A stretch of 64,000 nt of DNA from Thalassia testudinum (lineage: Eukaryota; Streptophyta; Magnoliopsida; Alismatales; Hydrocharitaceae): the NCBI GenBank assembly GCA_037157565.1, contig JAZHRO010000036.1, positions 16,852,501 through 16,916,500 of the forward strand. The letters run 5' to 3'. The position numbers and the translations under genes are program-made. Under the pieces are notes generated by a model, which saw only the letters and a list, made by a program, of their open reading frames with translations, was not told the origin of the DNA and did no database searches. Every line of letters starts with the position of its first letter. Position 1 is the first letter of the stretch. This document shows, piece after piece, positions 22,538-33,778 of the stretch.

Positions 22538-23362
22538 TGATGAGAACCTCATCATGAACCCTAAACTAGCATAATTCAATCCAAATAAGTGTGAAAAAGC
22601 TCCTACAAAACCTAAAGAGAGGCTTAACTGAGAGAATTCTAAGTTAAAGAATAAAACAAATCATAAGGGTTAAAACTGTAATTTTACCATTGCAGTATGC
22701 AAATAGGGTAATTAAGGATCCAAACACAGGTCAAACGAGCTTAATAAGGAGAGAAGTGGGATGATCTGATCTAAAAAGGGTTATAGCAACTTCTAAGAAA
22801 GTAAATGACATTCTGTAACCCTAAAATAAACCCACTTCAATTCACGAGGTTCGAGGCAGGGTAAAAATCAACTAAACCCTCTAAAATTCATAGAAAATAA
22901 TCTCTAGGGTTTAGAATCTTCAATTTGGCCTTAGAAACCCATTTTAACCTACATTGAGAACCATGCCCAATTAATGATTTAATTTAGGTTTTTACGTAAA
23001 TTGGCCAGTCAAACATGGTCTAACTTAGAAACAAAATTCACCATTAAAATCCTTAGGTTCAAAATAGTCATGCATAAAAACTTGAGCCTAAGAAGAGACC
23101 TCCTTGACCGAATTTGCAATTTGGTTCTCTTCATTTACTTTTTGACCCTTATCTTTTGAAACCCTTGCATTTTGGCCCCCCAACTTTCTCGTCGTTGTTT
23201 GCAGAACGGTCCCTCCTGCAAAACTCTGCGCAACACCATGCTCCGGCGACTTTATGCGGAGCTTGGCGCTGCGCAGGGAGAGGGGATCGTCCTGCAAAAC
23301 GTACGCGGGGTTCCCTGCGACGTCCTCTGTCTCAGGGACCCGGCCATGATGCCTGCCGGCTA

Positions 23363-23396
23363 CCATACCTTCCGTGCGAACGCACGGAAGGTATGG
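23363..23396. promoter_or_regulatory. Perfect 16-bp-arm inverted repeat upstream of NA TATA box
   Basis: Arms CCATACCTTCCGTGCG and CGCACGGAAGGTATGG flank AA. It is repeated without change in the 3' LTR at 30620-30653. The A2 LTR has a hairpin at the same place with different arms (33779-33806). The role is unknown: a protein-binding palindrome or a U3 RNA stem-loop are both possible. Confidence 0.8.
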
Positions 23397-23466
23397 GTCT
23401 CGTCTCCGACCACTCTCCGGCGAGGCTGGCACGTCGCCAACCTGCGCCTCCCTCTCCGCCACCCCC

Positions 23467-23474
23467 TTTATAAG
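23467..23474 (+). promoter_or_regulatory. TATA box of the NA LTR
   Basis: TTTATAAG after a C-rich run; the 3' LTR copy is at 30724-30731. It is the only good TATA in the LTR upstream of the pyrimidine-rich leader. Confidence 0.6.
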
Positions 23475-25223
23475 AACCAGCACCCCCTGCCGGTTCTGGT
23501 AAGCTGTCTCTGACGGAGAATAACCCCCCACTTCATCCTCTCCTCCTCCAACAGACGGCCTGCAGCTTCCAGCGACTAACTCCTCCTCCTCATCGCTTTG
23601 CTGCCTTACCTGCAGCAGGGTTCTCCTAACCCTCTCGTCTGTGTCGTGCTGCACCTGCCGACACCCTCCTCCTGCCTCCTCGTCGCCGATCTCCCCCTCC
23701 AGGGCCTCTTCTTCCCCAGCTCCGGCAGGTACGAGCCGGCAGCTCCGCCCTCCCCCCTTCGTCCCTGCAAGTAGGTTATAATTACTCCCCATCTTCCCCT
23801 CTTTCTTTTCCCCACATTATTTCATTCAAACCAACCCTCGACTGTCCCTGACCACCATCACCTTCCCCGTCTCCGGCCACCCTCCGGCGAGTTGCCCTTG
23901 TCGATCTGCAGCTCTACACAACTCGCCGATCGTCCTAGAAGCTCCGCCTCATCACACTGAACGCCCTCCGCCCCTCCACAGTCCCTCCGCACTCACTTAA
24001 CACGCCACCGAACACACCCATCTTTCCAGCCACAGGACGACCTAGGCACGCCACGCCTAGGCCGCCCCGTGGCCTGCTGCACAGCTCACACCTTCGCCGT
24101 GCCACGGCGAAGGTTTCTCGGTGGTTTAATTAGGCCATGAGGCCGTATTCGTGTCTGACAGATTCTGCTACCCGACTACCATTGACGCCACATTGAAGCA
24201 GTTTCTTCCGCGCTCCAGGCTTCAGGACTCCAGGTCTTCAGCTGCTGTAAAGACAAGAGAGTGGTGCGAAGGTAGCTAACCAGTAAATGAAGAGAATCGA
24301 AGTTGCAGTTGCGGAAGCAAGGTCGCAGTCTGCTGCGGGCACGCGCGAGGAGAGGCGCCAGTTTAGTCCCACATCGGTAAGCCTCGCAGCGCCTTCACTG
24401 TTTAAATTGATTTTGTGATACGGGCTTATCGCCTCCGACCACACCTAGGGTGAGGTCCCTCGCCCATCACACCCGCCTCGTCCGCGGATTCACCACGCGG
24501 ACCTGGCGGATCCGACTCGACACTACCGAGCACTCCTTGCGCACCATAACACGCCGGTGCGCCTGGTCCCTGGGTACGCAACCCGACCCGTTAACCCGGC
24601 TCTGGGAGAGCTTCCTGTGAGCGGTTTGCAGAGAGAGAGAGATACGTGCGGCTAGAGGGAAGGGATAGGTTTTGCTGCCTTGTGTGCAGGAACAGAGCGC
24701 CGAAGTAGAAAGGCTAAGTACTTAGCCGCAGGAAGGAGAAGGAAGAAGCTCTGAAGAGAGGCTGAGCAGAGGAAAAGGCAAGGCAGAGAAGAAGTAGAAG
24801 AAGAGAGGCCGTGCAGAAGAAAAGAGAAAAGAGAACTTAGAAGAAGAAGGCTCGCCAAGAAAGAAGAAGAAGATACTGCAGAGGAAATAGAAAGAGGCAA
24901 GGCAGAAGAAAAGAAGAGGAACAGTGAAGAAGAAGATCAGAGGTATGGAACAACAAAAGAAGAAGAAGACTTTCATTTTAAGACATCTGATACAGAAATC
25001 AGATGTCCAATTCTGTTCTTTTTAGCAATTCATTTTTATAATTCTCTCATTGAACCAATTGTGTTCTCAAGGTTTTAAAGGTACCTAGATTGCTCCCTGT
25101 GTTCGACCTTGGATACTTCGATTTTCGAGTAATAAAATCTTTATTTGTTTTGAACGTTTTGTTGGCTATACTACAACGTGACATCCTTTAAAAACCCGAT
25201 AAAACGTACGCGAAACATTTTTT

Positions 25224-25241
25224 GGCGCCGTTGCCGGGGAG
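25224..25241 (+). other. NA primer binding site, tRNA-Asp type
   Basis: TGGCGCCGTTGCCGGGGA starts six bases after the LTR end and is complementary to the 3' end of plant tRNA-Asp(GTC), the primer typical of Athila-like elements. It starts minus-strand cDNA synthesis. Confidence 0.92.
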
Positions 25242-26392
25242 CAACGGGCACTTTTAAAGCTTTTGATCATAACTTTTGATCCAATATTTGATCTAATTCA
25301 TCTCTTTTATTGTGCTTATCTCAGGGAAAGCAGAGAAAAGAAGAGCAGCTGCACAACAGACATTCCAAGGAACCGGTAATCTTCATTAGCCCTCTCTTAA
25401 CTCCCTCAAAGCTTGAAAAGGAACAAAAGAAGAATCAACTTAGGACTACCTGTTTCATACTTAGTAATTCATCAAAGTTGCCTAATTTTTCATTTCAACT
25501 GCTCATCCAACTAAGGTAACTAGGGCTAAAACTTTCTTGATTGAGCCCTAGATACTAAATTTTGAGGCAACTAAATTGGGCCAACTAGAGCCAACTCAAG
25601 GATTGAAAAGCTAGGGTTTTTAGAGACACACCTTCTCTAAAAAAAGAAAAAAGTTTTTTTCAAAAAGTGGTGTGCCTAAACCTTGTTTGAAAAAATCTAT
25701 ACAAGAGGAACCCTAAGCAAATCAGGCTTTTAAATCCATTTGAACCCTAAAAGACAAGACCTAATAAGTTCTCAAAGGAATCAAGAGATGAAGTTGATCC
25801 CTTGGGTCAACCAACCTTCAACTTAAGTCACACTTTTCCACTCAAAAAGCTAAAAGTTCAAGTGAAAACTTAAGCACCCTGGTCTTAACCTAAAATTGGT
25901 AGACTTAAGAGGTCAAGATCCCCATTCTGGTCTACCTGGATTCTCAGTGACGAGAGGTCGAGTGGGGGAAACCCTATAACCCGTGGGGACGCTCTATCGT
26001 GTAGGGGCCTTCGCGGGACTCACCCTCTCTGACTGCCCAGGTAATTCTCAGGTGGCCGATCTTTTGATCAAGGGGTCCATCTGTCCCGCACCTCTATAGT
26101 CACCCAACATTTTGGGTGCCTCGATTGGGTCCAGCACCTTCTAATCTCATCACATCCTTCGATGCATGTTCGGTAGGAGGTCCTTAAGACCACCCTTAAG
26201 ACCTCCTTTAGAAATTCACTCTCGTCGAGGCTAGGCCTCGGTTCCCTTGTTTATGCAACCCCACCACATTAGTCCTTTCCTCTGATACTGAACCAAGTCT
26301 CCCTTCTTCCATCTTGGCACAACATGAGTCTACATCGAAGTTTTTGATTCAAACTTCGATTCTATATCTTGATTCCACCACCTGATTCAAAG
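25242..26392 (+). other. NA leader (no gene seen)
   Basis: 1.15 kb between primer site and ORF. Short open frames (e.g. 25310-25519) show no family resemblance. 25930-26260 is GC-richer and contains CTCAGTGACGAGAGGTCGAG and GTCGAGGCTAGGCCTCGG, which could fold. A packaging signal would be expected in such a leader, but none can be identified by eye. Confidence 0.5.
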
Positions 26393-28246
26393 ATGCAGCC
26401 ACACCATTTAAGACTACCATTCAAGAAACCTGAATATCAGAGACCCATGAAAGATAAAATGATTGAGGATGCCCTTGAATTCTATGAAATCAAATGTAAA
26501 CCCTCAACACCAGTAGAAAACATTTAGGTTGATGTCCCAACAACCACAGCTTTCATCATAAACTGTGCCCAAATTCTGCTGACAGAAATTTCAAAAAGAT
26601 CAACTCGAGATATGCTCATGACAGGATATATTGAGATAGAAAAATTACACTAATCTGAATACCTTCAATGCTTGACAAATCCTATACTTTGGGAACACCA
26701 AGATGCCCTTGTAAAATGGGTAGAAATGATGAGATCACTAGAACAAATTATCAACCAGAAATACCCGTATATACCAGAAACAGAGGATGAACCATCTTAG
26801 AACAGCATTAAGGATCAATCCAGTTTCCCAGATCTCGGGACTGAGGCATAAAGTGGTTGTGGATCCCCAACCCAGATAGAAGACAACATTGAGTTAGGTT
26901 GGGAAGTTGCAGGAAAACATAATGATGAGCCGAACTTAGACCATGAATTGCCAAGCTTAGAGTTCCAAAACTTCTGCAATAATGAGATCAGAACTGAATC
27001 TTTTGAGGGTATAAATTCCGCCCCTTATTTTGATAAGGTGGCACTCGAAGGTTATTCGGACTTAGGTTCTAGTAATTCTACCCACATCCTAAACCTAGAA
27101 CCTAGATCTGAAAATTATTGGGAAGATTATGAGGCCCCATATGATAAAGATCAAATTTTTACAGAATATGATTCCTCTCCAACATCCTCAGGAAATTTGA
27201 TCGATTTTTCAGAAAACATGCCAATTTATGATACAGAAACTGAGGAGTTGGATGAATGGGGTTTCAATTGGGTCTATCCTACCAGCTTGAAGCTCGAGCC
27301 TAGACAGAATACCTTTTTAAGCCCACAATTGACATATAGGCTAGACCCCAGTCAAGCTGCTGATTCCACATCTGATGATTTATGCTGAAGTGGAATTCAT
27401 GATCATGAATCTCATTTTCGCAAACTCTCCGACAACTTCGGATCTGACTATAAGTGCGGAGAGACTCTCCTTCCTGAACACGCCAAGCCCATCTACGACC
27501 TCAGTTCACATGACCCATTCTCTGACTTCGACTCTGAGGTCCTGGTTCCCGAGATCACTGATAACACAGAATCATTCCTTTTCGATCCTCAGGAACCAAA
27601 AACAGAAAATGCCAAGAGTTATTACAACCCAGAATTCAAATTTTTTCTCGAATCAGATTTCCTTCATCCTACAGACACTCTTCAGGCATTTGATAGTTAT
27701 CCAGAGGACTCTCTACAGAAAATCACCTGTCATTCGTTTCTAGAAGAGCCCTCATACACAGTTGCCACCTCGTCCGCATACACAGAACTGATCAAAACCT
27801 CTTCCCAACCCCGACCTGCAACCGGACTCAATTTCTATTCAGACTCACCTCTCACCGAGCCAGTTGCAGTTCCACATCAATATCGGGTTGCGAACACTGA
27901 TCAGACAAAAGACCTTGCTCCATCATTCTCTGATCACCCCTGTAAGGTTTCCACGTCATTCTCTGATTATGATACAGGTCCCTGCCCTGACCAGGCTGAC
28001 TTGACTCAGTCAAACCCCGCATTCACATTTCCACATCCACCTGAGCTTCATAGTATATGGTGGGTTCCTCACCTCTTGATCTACATTTATCAACCCACCA
28101 GATTGATTGGGTTTGGGCTGCATCATCAGCCTGTTGATCTGAACAAGCACCTGGTTGGACCAACCAGGCTCTTGATCAAGGTGCTTGTTATGCAAAACTC
28201 CGCTGATTTGACCATTCCCTCTCCTTTCCATTTTCCGCTTGGCTGA
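26393..28246 (+). pseudogene. NA-encoded protein of unknown function, 617 codons with five stops
   Basis: One frame runs from the ATG at 26393 (first ATG after an in-frame stop at 26345) to the TGA at 28244-28246. It is interrupted only by stops at about 26525, 26649, 26798, 26848 and 27386; by chance about 29 stops would be expected in 618 codons. I do not recognise it: no gag capsid pattern, zinc knuckle, protease or RT motif. The N-terminal 150 residues mix basic and hydrophobic segments (KPEYQRPMKDKMIEDALEF). The middle is strongly acidic and rich in Ser, Tyr, Phe and Pro (TETEELDEWGFNW, SDFDSEVLVPE). The end is more hydrophobic (LHSIWWVPHLLIYIYQPT). It fills the slot gag-pol has in A2 and ends 14 bases before the shared post-coding motif. 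Confidence 0.75.
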
Positions 28247-28260
28247 AGGCATCAAATTTA

Positions 28261-28515
28261 GCGCTCAACGGGAGGCAGCCTGTCATTCTCTTTGAAGACT
28301 TGAAACCTTTTTTGACACCTTTGTGCACTTAAGGTTCGCCCTTTAAGACAGCCGACTCCACCTCAGATGCTTGCATTTGAGATTAGAAATCATTCGTAAT
28401 AGGCACCCCGACCCATTCACTCACCAAAACATCTGTCCTAAAGAATGAACTAAGCTGAATAAAAACCCCCTAAGTCACAATGAGGACATTGTAAATCTTA
28501 GTCATGGGGGGGTAT
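28261..28515 (+). other. NA post-coding motif and internal polypurine tract
   Basis: GCGCTCAACGGGAGGCAGCC at 28261-28280, then TGAGGACATTGTAAATC and TTAGTCATGGGGGGGTATGA ending at about 28517. The latter nearly repeats the true 3' polypurine tract/LTR boundary TTAGTCATGGGGGTATGATG (29780-29799). The same pair of blocks is in A1, A2 and A3. Confidence 0.75.
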
Positions 28516-28517
28516 GA

Positions 28518-29781
28518 AAGTGCAAAACTTGTAAGAAAATGTTTTAAACAAAAAAATTCACATATGCCAAAAACACCATAAAAATGAAAAAATTTTTCCA
28601 AAAAGAATAATAGAATAAGAGAAGGAAAGAAATTTTGTGGAGGGGAAAAAGAAACAAAAAAATGAAAAGGAGCACAAAATGAAAGAAAAAGTGATAGTCA
28701 TTAGTAAGAAACTAAGGAATTAACCTAAGTTCTAGAACTCATTCAAGAAAAGAAATGAAAAGTGCATAGTGAGATTAGTAAGAACGCAAACCTTAGGCAT
28801 TCTTGGATAGACTCTTAGTACCCATTAAGATCTAGACATTCCTCAAGAGGTTGAGGAAAATGAAAAGCTTAAGTATCAGGTCCAAGACTTAGGGAGTATT
28901 TGACCTCATTAGCTAACTTTTGGTTTACGGGACTCAGTAACCTAAGCACCCTAACCCCACACACAGCCTGGTTCAGTAAGCGTAAAAATCAAAATCATGC
29001 AGAAGCGTCACAAAATTCTAAAAATCACACCTAGAGTAGGAGCGGCCGATCAACACAAGTTGATTTGGATGAGTTCCCAGCGCGGAGAGGTGGGAAATTT
29101 CCCTCGAGGATGCGTAACAAAATATCATCTCCTCGGTGCTTGTCTCTTAGGATATTTACATATCCTACTGGGGGCATGTAAGCATTCTGCTGGTTTAGAT
29201 TCCATGGATGGCATTATCACGAAGTGTCAGTTGCCAGGGTCTGGATTCGGCCATGGAACACCATGGATGGGATTATCTCGAAATCTCAATAGCCAGGGTT
29301 CCGGGGGTTACCATGGGCGATGTTATCTCGAAGCATCGACTGCCAGGAACCCTTGAGGATTGATGATGGGGACAAGGAATCTGATACAGACCGTGTTGAG
29401 AAGCCAATCCTAAGCTATAAGTAAAAGAAAAGAGAGGAAAACTCTCCAAACATATAAATCTTCTATCTCTCTTTCTTACAAAACACACTGTGAACTGAGC
29501 TAGGGCTAAAATCATTTCAAGCACGGGTGCTTTAACCACAAAGTCCAATAAACCTTAGGTTAGTTCTTGTAGGCCTTAAAAACCTTTGCTAAGGGCTGAA
29601 GCTGAAGCTGGACAGATCTGGATCTTAGTTGGTACTAGAGTACCTTTTAGGCCTATGGTTAGCATTCTGACCTAATCTAGTCTGCAAAAGAAAAAAAGCA
29701 CTTATCTAAAATCATTAAAAACTTCATGGTCTAGAACAAGGGTTGAAACCTTAAGTTTTTGCTAAGGGACTAGCAAAAGTT
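28518..29781 (+). other. NA 3' noncoding region with three tandem units
   Basis: No gene is seen. Three tandem units lie at 29202-29240, 29261-29300 and 29311-29349, each of the form CCATGG..G..TTATC(A/T)CGAA followed by GCCAGG. Spacing is 59 and 50 bp. The A2 counterpart (35069-35218, antisense) also has three units, A3 one (21381-21425). Confidence 0.75.
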
Positions 29782-29794
29782 AGTCATGGGGGTA
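29782..29794 (+). other. NA 3' polypurine tract
   Basis: AGTCATGGGGGTA directly precedes TGATGAGAACC of the 3' LTR, the place and composition of the plus-strand primer. The same tract precedes the A2 3' LTR (34633-34645, antisense). Confidence 0.85.
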
Positions 29795-32464
29795 TGATGA
29801 GAACCTCATCATGAACCCTAAACTAGCACAATTCAATCCAAATAAGTGTGAAAAAGCTCATACAAAATCCAAAGAGAGGCTTAACTTAGAGAATTCTGAG
29901 TTAAAGAATAAAATAAATCATAGGGGTTAAAACTATAATTTTACCATTACAGTATGCAAACAGGGTAATTAAGGGTCTAAACACAGGTCAAATGAGATTA
30001 ATAAGGAGAGAAGTGGGATAATTTGATCTGAAAAGGGTTATAGCAACTTCTAAGAAATTAAATGACATTCTGTAACCCTAAAACAAACCCACTTCAATTT
30101 ACGAGGTTCGAGGCAGGGTAAAAATCAACTAAACCCTCTAAAATTCATAGAAAAATAATCTCTAAGGTTTAGAACCTTCAATTTAGCCTTAGAAACCCAT
30201 TTTGACCTACATTGAGAATCATGCCCAATTAACGATTTAATTTAGATTTTTACGTAAATTAGCCGGTCAAACATGGTTTAACCTAGAAACAAAATTCACC
30301 ATTAAAATCCTTAGGTTCAAAATAGTCGTGCATAAAAACTTGAGCCTAAGAAAAGCCTCCTTGACCGAATTTGCAATTTGGTTCTCTTCATTTACTTTTT
30401 GACCATTATCTTTCGAAACCCTTGCATTTTGGCCCCCCAACTTTCTCGTCGTTCTTTGCAGAACGGTCCCTCCTGCAAAACTCTGCGCAACACCATGCTC
30501 CGGCGACTTTATGCGGAGCCTGGCGCTGCGCAGGGAGAGGGGATTGTCCTGTAAAACGTACGCGGGGTTCCCTGCGACGTCCTCTGTCTCAGGGACCCGG
30601 CCATGCTGCCTGCCGGTCACCATACCTTCCGTGCGAACGCACGGAAGGTATGGGTCTCGTCTCCGACCACTCTCTGGCGAGGCTGGCACGTCGCCAGCCT
30701 GCACCTCCCTCTCCGCCACCCCCTTTATAAGAACCAGCACCCCCTGCCAGTTCTGGTAAGCTGTCTCTGACGGAGAATAACCCCCCACTTCATCCTCTCC
30801 TCCTCCGACAGACAGCCTGCAGCTTCCGGCGACTAACTCCTCCTCCTCCTTGTCGCTCTGCTGCCTTACCTGCAGCAGGGTTCTCCTAACCCTCTCGTCT
30901 GTGTCGTGCTGCACCCGCCGACACCCTCCGCTTGCCTCCTCGTCACCGATCTCCCCCTCCAGGGCCTCTTCTTCCCCAGCTCCGGCAGGTACAAGCCGGC
31001 GGCTCCGCCCTCCCCCCTTCGTCCCTGCAAGTAGGTTATAATTACTCCCCATCTTCCCCTCTTTCTTTTCCCCACATTATTTCATTCAAACCGACCCTCG
31101 ACTGTCCCTGACCACCATCACCTTCCCCGTCTCCGGCCACCCTTCGGCGAGTTGCCCCCGTCGATCCGCAGCTCCACACAACTCGCCGACCGTCCAAGAA
31201 GCTCCGCCTCATCGCACTGAACGCCCTCCGCCCCTCCACAGTCCCTCCGCACTCACTCAACACGCCACTGAACAAACCCATCTTTCCGACCACAGGACGA
31301 CCTAGGCACGCATGCCTAGGCCGCCCTACGGCCTGCCACACAGCTCAACACCTTCGCCGTGCCACGGCGAAGGTTTACCGGTGGTTTAATTAGGCCATGA
31401 GGCCATATTCGTGTCTGACAGATTCTGCTACCCGACCGCCATTGATGCCACATTGAAGCAGCTTCTTCCGCGCTCTAGGCTTCAGGACTCCAGGTCTTCA
31501 GTTGCTGCAAAGACAAGAGAGTGGTGCAAAGGTAGCTAACCAGCAAACGAAGAGAATCGAAGCTACAGCTGCGGAAGCAAGGCCGCAGTCTGCTGTGGGC
31601 ACGCGCGAGGAGAGGCGCCAGTTTAGTCCCACATCGGTAAGCCTCACAGCGCCTTCACTGTTTAAATTGATTTTGTGATACGGGCTAATCGCCTCCGACC
31701 AGACCTGGGGTGAGGTCCCTCGCCCATCACACCCGCCTCATCCGCGGATTCACCACGTGGACCTGGCGGATCTGACCCGACACTACCGAGCACTCCTCGC
31801 GCACCATAACACGCCGGTGCCCCTGGTCCTTGGGTACGCAACCCGACCCGTTAACCCGGCTCTGGGAGAGCTTCCTGTGAGCGGTTTGCAGAGAGAGAGA
31901 GATACGTGCGGCTAGAGGGAAGGGATAGGTTTTGCTGCCTTGTGTGCAGGAACAGAGCGCCGAAGTAGAAAGGATAAGTACTTAGCTGCAGGAAGGAGAA
32001 GGAAGAAGCTCTGAAGAGAGGCTGAGCAGAGGGAAAGGCAAGGCAGAGAAGTAGAAGAGAGAGGCCGTGCAGAAGAAAAGAGAAAAGAGAACTTAGAAGA
32101 AGAAGGCTCGCCAAGAAAGAAGAAGATACTGCAGAGGAAATAGAAAGAGGCAAGGCAGAAGAAAAGAAGAGGAACAGTGAAGAAGAAGATCAGAGGTATG
32201 GAACAACAAAAGAAGACTTTCATTTTAAGACGTCTGATACAGAAATCAGACGTCCAATTCATTTCTTTTTAGCAATTCATTTTTATAATTCTCTCATTGA
32301 ACCAATTGTTTTCTCAAGTTTTTAAAGGTACCTAGATTGCTCCCTATGTTCGACCTAGGATACTCCGATTTTCGAGTAATAAAATCTTTATTTGTTTTGA
32401 ACGTTTTGTCGGCTATACTACAACGTTACATCCTTTAAAAACCCGATAAAACGTACGCGAAACA
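29795..32464 (+). repeat. NA 3' LTR
   Basis: Direct repeat of 22538-25218 with scattered substitutions and small length changes in purine runs. It includes the hairpin (30620-30653), TATA box (30724-30731) and the AGACGTCT/AGACGTCC pair (32228, 32248). After GCGAAACA (32464) the sequence TTTTTTG continues as it does after the 5' LTR, then changes to A2 LTR sequence. The antisense frame seen over the 5' LTR persists here (30267-31052). Confidence 0.92.
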
Positions 32465-32600
32465 TTTTTTGACCGGTACCAGGCCTGCCGATGTGTGGTG
32501 GTGGGCAAGGTGTACTAGGTCGGGTAAACGGGTCACGCCAGGTCCGCGGAAGCATGGCCACGGATGAGGTGGGTGAAGGGTGAGTGGGACCTCACCCCGT

Positions 32601-32840
32601 GGTACTGAGGCGATAAAGCCTATGCAACTTTTCCTCTTTTGCAGGTGTGGGCGTCTAAAAGTTTCCGAGGTGGGACTACATGTCCCACCTCCTGTTACGT
32701 GCATCTGCAGTAGGGAACTTGGTACTGAGGCAATAAAGCCTATGCAACTTTTCCTCTTATGTAGGTGTGGGCGTCCAAAAGTTTCCGAGGTGGGACTACA
32801 TGTCCCACCTCCTGTTACGTGCATCTGCAGTAGGGAACTT
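32601..32840 (-). repeat. 120-bp tandem duplication in the A2 LTR
   Basis: 32601-32720 and 32721-32840 start GGTACTGAGG and differ at only a few positions. Each unit contains GAGGTGGGAC TACAT GTCCCACCTC, a perfect 10-bp-arm hairpin. The corresponding place in the NA LTR (about 24360-24440) is single. Confidence 0.9.
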
Positions 32841-33778
32841 CGGTTGATTGCAGCTGCTGCTTCAGCCTTCGATACCAATTAGTTGCCTAGAGCTGTGCGC
32901 GAGCGTTTCCCACACAACCTGGGACTATGAACCTAGAGCGGGCAGACTTGAGAGCTCACAAGCAAGATTCTTGCTATCGTCAATGGCAGCGACCCTCTTG
33001 TACCTGCTATCACGCAAACGGCCTCGCGGCCACGTCAGAATGCTCAGGAGGCTTCGTCAAGGCACAACGAGTATACTGCGGGAGTCGACGTGGCGTGGAA
33101 CTGCCTGAGTGCGCGTGCCTAGGGTACCCTGTGGCCGTGTGTGTGGGTGTGTTCGGGGGCCCTTGTGGGTGAGTGATAGTGTGTATGGAGTGAGGGGTTA
33201 TGTTCAGTGAGGTGTTGCGGAGCTTATGGGGTGGTTGGCAAGGCGGATGGAGGTGCGGAGTGATGGGGACACCTCGCCGGAGGTCTGGCCGGAGATGAAA
33301 GGGATGATGGTGATGGAGTGTATCAAAGGGTGTTTTTGAGAGATAAGGGGCGGAAAAAGGAGTAGAAGGGAAAGGGAACTTATCTAAGCATAAAGAGACG
33401 AAGGGGGAGGCAGGGATGGTGGCCGGCTCATATTGCCGTCGCCGGAGACGAAAGCGCTCAATGGGGGAGGACGGCGAGGATGAAGGGGGCGCAGAGGCAT
33501 CGGCGGGTGCGGCGCAACACGGACGAGCGGAAGAGAAACCTGCCACTGGTATTGTGGCTAGGCAATGAGGGAGAGAGAGGGAGGTCGCCGGAGCTTGATG
33601 AGCCATTGGTTGGAGGAGGAAGAGACGAATTTGAGGGATTTTTCGGCCAATTTCAAGCTTGGGAGATGCAGGGTGACTTGGGTTTGCTTAAATAGGCCCT
33701 GGAGGTCGGTATTGTGCTTGGAAATCAAGCTTCCAAGAATGGCAAGCTCGCTAGAGATGGTAACTTGAAGGAGACCCG

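Larger units (their letters stand above)
22538..25218 (+). repeat. NA 5' LTR
   Basis: It begins TGATGAGAACCTCATCA, itself an inverted repeat, and ends GCGAAACA just before the primer site. TTTATAAG at about 23467-23474 is the likely TATA box, and a perfect hairpin lies 72 bp upstream of it. A GC-rich C/T-rich stretch follows, then an AG-rich purine tract (24610-24970), an AGACATCT/AGATGTCC pair 20 bp apart (24981, 25001) and an AATAAAATC near the end. The long antisense open frame over 23088-23792 looks like a by-product of GC content. Confidence 0.92.
22538..32464 (+). mobile_element. NA: complete non-autonomous Athila-type retrotransposon
   Basis: Two direct LTRs (22538-25218 and 29795-32464), a tRNA-Asp primer site, a leader, one unknown decayed ORF, conserved post-coding signals, a 3' noncoding region and a polypurine tract make a 9.9-kb unit. 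The LTRs look about 97 % identical by eye, so it is younger than the elements around it. There is no gag, protease, RT or integrase. LTR, primer site and 3' region are related to A2, so A2-like proteins are the likely helpers (inference). I see no target-site duplication. Confidence 0.9.

Noticed and set aside
23088..23792. 234-codon antisense open frame in the NA 5' LTR, also open (261 codons) in the 3' LTR at 30267-31052
   Set aside because: The LTRs were identical at insertion, so a shared open frame is expected. The region is GC-rich, composition is low-complexity Gly/Glu/Arg and there is no family motif.
29000..29360. 119-codon open frame in the NA 3' noncoding region
   Set aside because: It covers the tandem repeats; no conservation of the frame in A2 and no family motif.
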